Assembly (NCBI GenBank): GCA_030615565.1
Contig: JAUWZC010000172.1
Span: 1-5,100 of the forward strand
Source: Desulfobacteraceae bacterium
Lineage (GTDB): Bacteria > Desulfobacterota > DSM-4660 > Desulfatiglandales > B25-G16
Length of the DNA: 5,100 nt
Reading direction: 5' to 3'
Shown here piece after piece: positions 1 to 4,752 of the stretch (position 1 is the first letter of the stretch; each line of letters starts with the position of its first letter). The position numbers and the translations under genes are program-made. Under the pieces are notes generated by a model, which was not told the origin of the DNA, made no database searches, and worked only from the letters and a program-made list of their open reading frames with translations.

Positions 1-540
1 TAATTTAATGAGATCCTCTATCCAAATAAACTTTTTAAATCTAACCTGCAATCTGACCTCTCCCCTCTGGTTATGGGCGCCGACATCGCTTATCTCTTTT
101 GAGCATGGACAGAGGGTGGTAATTGGCACATTTATTATAACTACTAGATCTTTCACTTTATTCAGATTGCCTTTAAATGTGCACTGGTATTCCATCAGGC
201 CTTGGCTATGTGTGACAGGGGAGCTCTTCATGATAAAGTATGGAAAGGAGATTTCTATGTGTGCACTTTCAGCATCGAGCCTTTTTTTCATGGTTGAAAG
301 AATATCTGAGAAATTCTGAATAGAGATACTTCTATTGTGTTCATTCAGAATCTCGATAAGCCGACTCATATGTGTGCCTTTATAGTCCTTGGGAAGGTTA
401 ACGTACATGTTAATCAGGGCTATAGTCTGTTGGGTTTTTATTTCTTTGTCCCGAACCGTTATTGGATACCTGATGTCTTTTATTCCAACCTTGTCTATAT
501 CAATATTGCGATCATCTTTTTGATTTTGAATATCTAACAT
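1..540 (-). CDS. folE2: GTP cyclohydrolase FolE2 (type IB), C-terminus cut by window edge
   Basis: FolE2 converts GTP to 7,8-dihydroneopterin triphosphate, the first step of folate synthesis and also the entry to queuosine-type 7-deazaguanines. It is cytosolic and metal dependent. An open frame of 180 codons runs from ATG at 540 to the left edge without a stop; the family is usually about 250-300 residues, so roughly the last third is missing. Seen in the translation: the N-terminal DIRYPITVRDK block (residues 22-32), MYVNLP (45-50), GTHMSR (55-60), SPVTHSQG (107-114) and the signature CPCSKEISDVGAHNQRG (144-160). In characterised type IB enzymes the first Cys and the His of this signature (here C144 and H156) bind the active-site metal. 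An AAGAGAG ribosome site lies 9 nt before the ATG. FolE2 is unrelated in sequence to FolE and is known as the metal-flexible alternative used under zinc limitation. Whether this genome also has folE cannot be seen. Recognition is confident. Confidence 0.95.
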   Translation of the reverse strand, partial: MLDIQNQKDDRNIDIDKVGIKDIRYPITVRDKEIKTQQTIALINMYVNLPKDYKGTHMSRLIEILNEHNRSISIQNFSDILSTMKKRLDAESAHIEISFPYFIMKSSPVTHSQGLMEYQCTFKGNLNKVKDLVVIINVPITTLCPCSKEISDVGAHNQRGEVRLQVRFKKFIWIEDLIKL

Positions 541-569
541 TGCTCATTACTCTCTTGTTTTTGATAGAA

Positions 570-598
570 TAAATATTATCTAATCTTTACAAAGTCAA
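570..598 (-). promoter_or_regulatory. Candidate sigma-70 promoter for folE2
   Basis: On the minus strand a TTGACT -35 box (598-593, five of six consensus bases) is followed after 17 nt by TATTTA (575-570), a weak -10 box. This would place the transcript start about 20-25 nt before the FolE2 ATG. The -35 and spacing are good and the -10 is poor, so this is a plausible but unproven call. No Zur-like operator was recognised here. Confidence 0.4.
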
Positions 599-631
599 CA
601 AAAAGATATTTTAAATAATAAGCAGCTTTAT

Positions 632-653
632 TGGTTCAATATTTTAAACCAAC
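632..653. repeat. Short inverted repeat between folE2 and tRNA-Pro
   Basis: TTGGTT (632-637) and AACCAA (648-653) form a 6-bp inverted repeat around a 10-nt AT-rich centre. AACCAA-like words continue to about 662 (CCAACCAAACCAATT). The site lies upstream of both divergent genes, so it could be an operator, or merely low-complexity spacer like the T/G-rich words beyond the tRNA. No function can be assigned from sequence alone. Confidence 0.35.
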
Positions 654-682
654 CAAACCAATTAAACAATTTCATAATTTTC

Positions 683-712
683 TTGATTTTTTGAAGGGAA
701 ATAAGGTATTAG
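683..712 (+). promoter_or_regulatory. Candidate promoter for tRNA-Pro
   Basis: TTGATT (683-688) and TATTAG (707-712) are separated by 18 nt and end 12 nt before the first base of the mature tRNA. This fits the short leaders common for tRNA transcripts. Both boxes are only partial consensus matches in an AT-rich spacer, so chance occurrence is possible. Confidence 0.3.
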
Positions 713-724
713 AGTTAAAGTATT

Positions 725-801
<77 letters not shown>

Positions 802-803
802 GA

Positions 804-918
804 ATTATTTGTTTGTTGGGTTTGTCGTGTTTGTTGTGTTGATCAATTAAAATTGAGGGTTTTAGGAATTTAGGTAATTTTAACTTTAGGCATTTTAGCT
901 CACTTTAGGTTTGTTGGC
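804..918. repeat. Low-complexity spacer: 9-bp tandem repeat and TTTAGG words
   Basis: Between the tRNA and the HNH gene, three consecutive 9-bp units TTTGTTGGG, TTTGTCGTG and TTTGTTGTG occupy 812-838, and a further TTTGTTGGC sits at 910-918, touching the HNH start. In between, TTTAGG recurs at 861, 869, 885 and 904, with a near copy TTTAGC at 894. A small palindrome, TCAATT-aa-AATTGA, lies at 843-856. The last TTTAGG supplies the only AGG near the HNH start codon and may act as its ribosome site. No gene is visible. The pattern looks like slippage-prone spacer DNA and not a protein-coding remnant. Confidence 0.5.
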
Positions 919-1443
919 ATGGAACAGGTACTGCTTTTAAATATCACTTTTGAGCCTCTTAAGGTCATCAACTGGAAGAAGGCAATTATTATGCTCACAC
1001 TGGGTAAGGTTGAAGTGATTGAAGAATATACCAGGGAGATCCATTCAGTCAGTTTTGCCATTAAGTTGCCAGCAGTTGTCCGGCTTTTAAGATTTATAAA
1101 AAGGCCAAAGACACCAGTAAGATTTAGCAGACAGAATATTTATATTCGGGATAATCACAAGTGTCAGTACTGCGGCAAGAGACTTGCTCCAGATGAGCTT
1201 ACCTGGGATCATATTTTGCCCAGGGCAAGTGGAGGTAAGACAGAATGGAAAAATGTTGTTACCTGTTGCATTAAGTGCAACAGAAAGAAAGGGGGAAGGG
1301 TTCCCTCAGAGGCTTCAATGTCCTTGGTCAAGAAACCAAGCATACCAAAATGGTTGCCCATTTTAAAGATCACATTACATTTTAAGCATACGCCCCAGTC
1401 ATGGGGGGACTATATTTATTGGAATGTGGAGTTAGAGGAGTAA
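919..1443 (+). CDS. HNH endonuclease family protein
   Basis: This 174-residue protein carries a C-terminal zinc-stabilised HNH (beta-beta-alpha metal) nuclease fold. Visible motifs are the zinc cysteine pairs C82-x-x-C85 and C117-x-x-C120, the catalytic D97-H98 in TWDHILPRASGG (95-106), N112 in EWKNVV and the closing N121 in CNRKKGG (120-126). Residues 1-65 form a leader (LLLNITFEPLKVINWKKA) typical of the stand-alone HNH proteins common in bacterial chromosomes, related to the McrA-type HNH group. The fold predicts metal-dependent DNA cleavage or nicking, but the physiological role of this branch is not known to me. It stands alone behind tRNA-Pro and does not resemble the large IscB or Cas9 contexts. 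The start at ATG 919 fits the family N-terminus, with a weak TTTAGG 9 nt upstream. Its 3' end overlaps the convergent hydrolase gene by 28 bp. Family confident, function open. Confidence 0.9.
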   Translation: MEQVLLLNITFEPLKVINWKKAIIMLTLGKVEVIEEYTREIHSVSFAIKLPAVVRLLRFIKRPKTPVRFSRQNIYIRDNHKCQYCGKRLAPDELTWDHILPRASGGKTEWKNVVTCCIKCNRKKGGRVPSEASMSLVKKPSIPKWLPILKITLHFKHTPQSWGDYIYWNVELEE

Positions 1444-1931
1444 GGGGCAATGAGTCGGGGCCAGTCAATTGAAGTAAATGTTTTAGATAGGCGGTGGTCA
1501 TCGTCCAGCAAGGTGAATGTTAGATCAGGAAAAACCTTTTCAGCAATTGCCTGTATAGGCTTTAGAGGAATAATCTCGTCATTCTTCCCATGAAAGATAT
1601 AAACATGAAGCGTGAGTCTTTCCGACAGATATGGACTGAAGTCAGGGAGGTTAATAGCCGGGGCTAGTAGGATAAGTTTTTTCATCCTATCTTGATTTTG
1701 GAAAGCATAAAGGGAAGCCATTAGCCCACCTAAAGAAGAGCCTATCATAATTATCCCTCTTTTATCTAGCAGGATTTCGTTCAGTTTTGACATCCTGGTT
1801 GATACATCACCAACAAAGTCCGGGATAATCATCTCCGGAAAAAGGCCTCTAAAAAATACTCCTTTATTTCCCTGGCTGCTGCTTTCTTGTCCGTGAATAA
1901 AGATAGTTGGATCTTTTAAGCTTTTCTCCAT
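1416..1931 (-). CDS. Small alpha/beta-hydrolase (YqiA/UPF0227-like)
   Basis: This 171-residue cytosolic protein is a compact alpha/beta-hydrolase, probably an esterase or thioesterase of unknown substrate. The early strand and oxyanion segment TIFIHGQESSSQGNK spans residues 9-23. The nucleophile elbow G-S-S66-L-G-G lies at 64-69, the acid is probably D118 in FHGKNDEIIP (113-122), and the general base is H146 in LLDDDHRL (141-148). All three triad members are therefore present, and the short length with little cap resembles the YqiA/UPF0227 group. No signal peptide is seen. The ATG overlaps the stop of the upstream HTH gene as TAATG, which suggests translational coupling in a three-gene cassette. 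The last 28 bp overlap the convergent HNH gene. The fold is sure; the substrate cannot be inferred. Confidence 0.85.
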   Translation of the reverse strand: MEKSLKDPTIFIHGQESSSQGNKGVFFRGLFPEMIIPDFVGDVSTRMSKLNEILLDKRGIIMIGSSLGGLMASLYAFQNQDRMKKLILLAPAINLPDFSPYLSERLTLHVYIFHGKNDEIIPLKPIQAIAEKVFPDLTFTLLDDDHRLSKTFTSIDWPRLIAPYSSNSTFQ

Positions 1932-2200
1932 TACCCTTTCTTGGAGTCTAGGTCAAAAATTTTATTTTCAAGTTTAGCTATTCTTTTTTCAAGCTCTTCT
2001 ATCCTCTTTTTTCTTTCTATATTGTCCTTCTTTTTAGTTATCTTTTTTTGACCTTTTTGCAGGTCTTTCTCTTTCACTATTCTATGTACGCTTGAGAGAC
2101 CTACTCCAAATTCTTTAGCTATCTTTCTCATGGATTGTCCGCTTGCATGGGCCTTTATAACCTTTTGCTTTGTAGTTTCATTAATCTTTTTTCTTGCCAT
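1931..2200 (-). CDS. Small lysine-rich HTH/coiled-coil protein
   Basis: This 89-residue, strongly basic protein is about one quarter lysine. Residues 10-45 form a helix-turn-helix of the resolvase/Hin type (SGQSMRKIAKEFGVGLSSV, 20-38), the kind that reads DNA in recombinases and small regulators. Residues 61-85 form a predicted coiled coil: hydrophobic residues I67, L70, I74, L77, I81 and L84 keep a 3-4-3-4-3 spacing. No recombinase catalytic domain is attached, so it is more likely a DNA-binding regulator or architectural protein than an enzyme. The start at ATG 2200 is fixed by a strong AAAGGAG seven nt upstream, which lies inside the last codons of the preceding ubiquitin-like gene. The gap between the two genes is 2 nt, and the stop overlaps the hydrolase ATG. 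It may autoregulate the cassette; this is inference from position. Confidence 0.85.
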   Translation of the reverse strand: MARKKINETTKQKVIKAHASGQSMRKIAKEFGVGLSSVHRIVKEKDLQKGQKKITKKKDNIERKKRIEELEKRIAKLENKIFDLDSKKG

Positions 2201-2202
2201 TT

Positions 2203-2532
2203 TTAACTCCTTTCAAGGTGTATACTTTTTAAATCTTTAGCCAATTTAATTAAAGGTTTATCTCTGAGCCTTGTTACATTACTAATATCCAAGGACTCAA
2301 AAATAGGGTATATGCTGATTCTATCTCCCTCAGCTATAATGTGCTCAAAGGGAACTGATTCACCGTTGACAAGAACAAGATCAACTTCTTCAGGTGGCAC
2401 TCCCAGAGAGCAAATTGCCTCATTAATTGTGGTTGGACCTTTTAGGAATAGACCAAAGGTCATTTTTCTCTTGTTAGCAGGGAGATAATCGTTCAGCTCT
2501 TCATAGAGGCGAAAATATGCATTATAGCTCAT
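2203..2532 (-). CDS. Orphan Ub-Mut7C ubiquitin-like protein (MoaD/ThiS fold)
   Basis: The 109-residue product matches the beta-grasp domain that usually forms the N-terminus of Mut7-C RNase-fold proteins. Hallmarks seen are FRLYEELNDYLP (7-18), the LGVPPEEVDLVLVNGESV run (43-60), EGDRISIYPIFESLDIS (68-84) and TRLRDKPL (87-94). In the usual fusion this is followed by a linker and the start of the nuclease domain, (F)VLDVHLGRLARYLR. Here the protein stops at LKSIHLERS (101-109), as if cut just inside that domain, and the Asp expected there is absent. There is no C-terminal Gly-Gly, so sulfur-carrier activity like MoaD or ThiS is unlikely. The ATG at 2532 follows a purine-rich AAAGAAAGAG about 9 nt upstream. 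It is the first gene of the cassette with the HTH and hydrolase genes. Role unknown; perhaps a binding partner of a separate protein. Confidence 0.85.
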   Translation of the reverse strand: MSYNAYFRLYEELNDYLPANKRKMTFGLFLKGPTTINEAICSLGVPPEEVDLVLVNGESVPFEHIIAEGDRISIYPIFESLDISNVTRLRDKPLIKLAKDLKSIHLERS

Positions 2533-2556
2533 GGAAAAAAACTCTTTCTTTAATAG

Positions 2557-2590
2557 TATGTAAAAATTTGATAAAATACTATAATATAAT
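2557..2590 (+). promoter_or_regulatory. Tandem TATAAT boxes in the divergent pcm/cassette spacer
   Basis: Two overlapping perfect TATAAT hexamers lie at 2580-2585 and 2585-2590 in the 105-bp spacer between the minus-strand cassette and pcm. The -35 position for the first (2557-2562, TATGTA) is poor. The whole spacer is very AT rich, so chance is a real possibility, but this is the best candidate for pcm transcription and would leave a leader of about 40-50 nt to the TTG start. Confidence 0.35.
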
Positions 2591-2637
2591 GTTATCTGAA
2601 GATTACCATAGTTAAAATAACATATTTTTCTTTTCTT

Positions 2638-3330
2638 TTGCTACTCATTTTTTGCACAATATCTAATAGTTCACCTCGAGAAAATCTATTTTCTGATCTT
2701 AGGGAGAAGATGATCACTAACCAGATAGTAGCCAGGGGAATAAAAGATATACAGGTTATTGAAGCTATGAGGAAGGTGCCTCGACATTTTTTTGTACCTG
2801 AAAACAGGAGGGAATCTGCCTATGATGATAGGCCTCTTCCAATTGGAGAGGGCCAGACGATTTCACAGCCATATATAGTGGCATTTATGACTGAGGCCTT
2901 AGATCTATCTCCGGAAGATAGGGTATTGGAGATAGGAGCAGGCTCGGGTTACCAGGCGGCTATTCTGGCAGAGATTGTGAGAGAGGTGTATACAATAGAG
3001 ATAAGGCCTAAATTGGGTGGGACAGCTCAAGAGAGATTGGAAGAGATGGGATACAAAAACATTTTTGTAAAGATTGGTGACGGCTATAAAGGCTGGCCAG
3101 AAAAAGCGCCTTTTCATGCTGTAATAGTTACCTGTGCCCCGGAGAAGATCCCAAGACCACTTATTGATCAGCTTACTGATGGTGGAAGGATGATCATCCC
3201 TGTAGGAGAGAAGAGAGGCATACAGATGCTGGTTCTTCTTCGAAAAGAAAAGGGAATGATAATAAAAAAGGCGGTAATGGATGTGCTATTTGTTCCCATG
3301 GTAAAAGGGGAAAAATTTATGGTTCGATAA
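2638..3330 (+). CDS. pcm: Protein-L-isoaspartate O-methyltransferase, apparently with N-terminal export signal
   Basis: Pcm uses S-adenosylmethionine to methylate L-isoaspartyl residues in aged proteins and start their repair. Numbered from TTG 2638 (230 residues): the substrate-site block GEGQTISQPYIVAFMTE at 70-86 with conserved S76, SAM motif I VLEIGAGSGYQ at 96-106, GDGYKGWPEKAPF at 137-149, GGRMIIPVG at 182-190, and the closing FVPMVKGEKF. The start is uncertain. Residues 2-10 are strongly hydrophobic (LLIFCTISN), and in-frame codons upstream to 2590 encode KITIVKITYFSF, which would complete a signal-peptide n-region, but no ATG or GTG exists there and neither TTG 2638 nor CTG 2596 has a ribosome site. 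ATG 2710 follows AGGGAG (only 3 nt spacing) and would give a classical cytosolic protein of 206 residues, close to E. coli Pcm. Exported Pcm forms are known to me from related bacteria. It overlaps the convergent dehydrogenase by 14 bp. Confidence 0.93.
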   Translation: MLLIFCTISNSSPRENLFSDLREKMITNQIVARGIKDIQVIEAMRKVPRHFFVPENRRESAYDDRPLPIGEGQTISQPYIVAFMTEALDLSPEDRVLEIGAGSGYQAAILAEIVREVYTIEIRPKLGGTAQERLEEMGYKNIFVKIGDGYKGWPEKAPFHAVIVTCAPEKIPRPLIDQLTDGGRMIIPVGEKRGIQMLVLLRKEKGMIIKKAVMDVLFVPMVKGEKFMVR

Positions 3331-4348
3331 TTACCTTGATTGAATCCTGAGCCTTTTCAACAAGGGAGAATCCTTCACCTGCCCTTGCGAGTGGAAAGCG
3401 ATGGGTTATCATATCCTTTACCGTGATATTTTTTGAACTGATTAACTCTATGGCCTCGCTTATATCTAAGGGAGACCCGGCATAAGATGTAGTAATTGTT
3501 ATGCCGTCGTGCCAGATGTCAAATAAGGGTAGAGCAATATCGATACCTGGCTCTGGCGGGGCAAACATAAGGATAGTTCCCCCTCTATCAACGGTTTTCC
3601 AGGCCATATAAAATGCCTCTAAGGCAGCGGTTGCAACTATTACCACCTCAGCCAGACGCCCATTATTGATCTGTTTAAGATGCTCGGGAATGTTATTGTC
3701 AGCCAGAATGCCTGCTTTTGCCCCAAATTTTTCAGCGAATACCAGCCGTTTTTTATTTATGTCAGTTACCACCACAGAGCTTGCTCCTAAGGCCTTTGCC
3801 AGTTTAACATGGAGCAGGCCTGAAATTCCTCCCCCGATTATAAAGACTGTTTGGCCTGGTTTTAGGTGAGTAGTTTTTTGGCCTCTCAGAACACAGGCTA
3901 ATGGCTCAATAAAAGTTCCCTCCTCATAGGAGATCTCATCAGGTAAAAGGAATACCCCCCGGTCAACATTGATTCCCGGGACCCTGATAAACTCGGCAAA
4001 TCCTCCAGGATCAAAATTTGTTTTTCTTAAGGTGTCACATACGGTATAATGACCACCTAAACAATAATGGCAGGTGTTACAGGGGACATGGTGGGATACA
4101 AAGACCCGATCGCCTACCTTATATCCTTTAACATTTTTTCCCACTTTCACTATCTCCCCTGTTATCTCATGACCGAGGACTATAGGGGCCTTTTTTATTC
4201 TATACCATTCAAGAACATCACTACCACAGATCCCGCACGCATGCATTTGGACTAATAATTCATCTGCTTTGATTTTGGGTACAGGGATTTCTTCTAATCT
4301 TATATCCCTGTTATTATAATACATTGCGCATTTCATAGTATTTATCAC
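3317..4348 (-). CDS. Zinc-dependent medium-chain alcohol/polyol dehydrogenase
   Basis: This 343-residue cytosolic MDR-family oxidoreductase resembles sorbitol and threonine 3-dehydrogenases; the substrate is unknown. Catalytic-zinc residues are C41 in CGICGSD (38-44), H60-E61 in VLGHEITGE (57-65) and E148 in FIEPLAC (146-152). The structural zinc lobe is intact, with C90, C93, C96 and C104. The Rossmann motif GGGISG sits at 172-177, and D196 ends the second strand (VVVTDIN), pointing to NAD rather than NADP. The numbering uses GTG 4348. ATG 4336 (MKCAMYY) matches the usual family start better, and neither has a well-spaced ribosome site: GGGGAG at 4367-4362 is 13 nt before the GTG. That site is ideally placed, 6 nt, for an out-of-frame ATG at 4355 opening a 13-codon ORF. 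The gene lies downstream of the aldolase on the same strand, split from it by a repeat array, so a shared sugar pathway is likely but unproven. Confidence 0.92.
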   Translation of the reverse strand: MINTMKCAMYYNNRDIRLEEIPVPKIKADELLVQMHACGICGSDVLEWYRIKKAPIVLGHEITGEIVKVGKNVKGYKVGDRVFVSHHVPCNTCHYCLGGHYTVCDTLRKTNFDPGGFAEFIRVPGINVDRGVFLLPDEISYEEGTFIEPLACVLRGQKTTHLKPGQTVFIIGGGISGLLHVKLAKALGASSVVVTDINKKRLVFAEKFGAKAGILADNNIPEHLKQINNGRLAEVVIVATAALEAFYMAWKTVDRGGTILMFAPPEPGIDIALPLFDIWHDGITITTSYAGSPLDISEAIELISSKNITVKDMITHRFPLARAGEGFSLVEKAQDSIKVIIEP

Positions 4349-4740
4349 TTTTCATTGGTTACTCCCCAGGGCTTTGTCATAGTAAAACATAACATATTGA
4401 TTTTTAAGATTCTTGGTGGGCATGGGTGCCTCTTTTTTTATTTTATGCCCTCCCGACCCGTACCAGCCCGGGACGGGTGAAAAAGTTGGGCACACCGGGG
4501 ACATAGGTATGTCTTTTTTTGCTCAATGCCCATTACTGTGCATTATGTGGGGCATAGCAAAAAAAGACATACCTATGTCTATACCAGCGCGGGTCATAAT
4601 AAAAAAAGAGGTACCTATGCCCCTGCACCAGCATAGCAGAAAGACATCCTCTTGGACTTCCTACTCCAGTTGCTATTTCGTGTCTGCTTAAGGCGGAAGA
4701 TACCCATGCTCTGAACTTTGACGTTACCGTGGGTTACTCC
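4349..4740. other. 392-bp intergenic spacer, non-coding, repeat-filled
   Basis: No credible gene occupies this gap between aldolase and dehydrogenase. It contains, left to right, the dehydrogenase ribosome site (GGGGAG on the minus strand, 4367-4362), an AT-rich stretch to about 4410, the inverted-repeat array (4417-4650), and an unremarkable segment to 4731. One copy of the 10-bp direct repeat GGTTACTCCC begins at 4357 near the dehydrogenase and the other at 4732, running one base into the aldolase gene. The open frames crossing the gap are read through palindromes and have no ribosome site or recognisable protein character. Confidence 0.7.
4417..4650. repeat. Nested inverted-repeat array, REP/BIME-like
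   Basis: Four copies of a unit close to CATAGGTATGTC followed by exactly seven T are present: plus orientation at 4421-4439 (CATGGGTGCCTC+T7) and 4502-4520 (exact), and minus orientation at 4577-4559 (exact) and 4619-4601 (CATAGGTACCTC+T7). Three of the four are preceded by a G run (GGG or GGGG); the copy at 4577-4559 is not. A decayed fifth minus copy lies at 4650-4631. The inner pair forms perfect 24-bp arms (4500-4523 with 4556-4579) with an inner ATGCCC/GGGCAT stem; the outer pair forms imperfect arms (4420-4450 with 4591-4620). Between them TACCAGC(C/G)CGGG occurs at 4461 and 4582. Each unit also holds its own small palindrome, GACATA-gg-TATGTC in the exact copies. This resembles REP/BIME elements moved by RAYT (Y1) transposases; no transposase is in the window. 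Because each orientation places T7 after a hairpin, it may also end transcription on both strands. Confidence 0.8.
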
Positions 4741-4752
4741 CTACTCCCTACT
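4735..4752. repeat. 7-bp tandem repeat across the aldolase stop
   Basis: TACTCCC occurs at 4735-4741 and 4742-4748, followed by a partial TACT (4749-4752). On the minus strand this reads AGTAGGGAGTAGGGAGTA and spans the last codons and the TAG stop of the aldolase gene. Slippage here would alter only the extreme C-terminus. It shares ACTCCC with the dehydrogenase ribosome site at 4361-4366. Confidence 0.55.

Noticed and set aside
8..537. Two plus-strand open frames at 8-319 and 337-537
   Set aside because: They are antisense to a clear FolE2 coding frame covering 540-1 and show no family resemblance.
1184..1366. Plus-strand 60-codon frame inside the HNH gene
   Set aside because: It lies in another frame of the conserved HNH domain and has no ribosome site.
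919..1443. IscB, Cas9-like or group I/II intron-encoded homing nuclease
   Set aside because: There is no RuvC segment, the protein has the ordinary stand-alone HNH leader, and no intron splice structure or split host gene is seen.
1931..2200. Remnant of a resolvase or transposase
   Set aside because: Only the HTH resembles recombinases. The protein has its own strong ribosome site, an intact coiled coil and tight coupling to neighbours, which favours a functional small protein.
2905..3117. Minus-strand 70-codon frame inside pcm
   Set aside because: It is antisense to the SAM-binding core of a confident gene.
3666..4255. Plus-strand frames 3666-3869 and 4067-4255
   Set aside because: They are antisense to the conserved Rossmann and zinc regions of the dehydrogenase.
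4417..4650. CRISPR array
   Set aside because: Repeat copies alternate in orientation and are unevenly spaced, with no direct repeat-spacer pattern and no cas genes.
4413..4691. Plus-strand 92-codon frame through the intergenic repeat array
   Set aside because: It starts at TTG without a ribosome site. Its residues simply translate the inverted repeats (DIGMSFF, KKDIPMS, KKEVPMP), so it is not credible as a protein.
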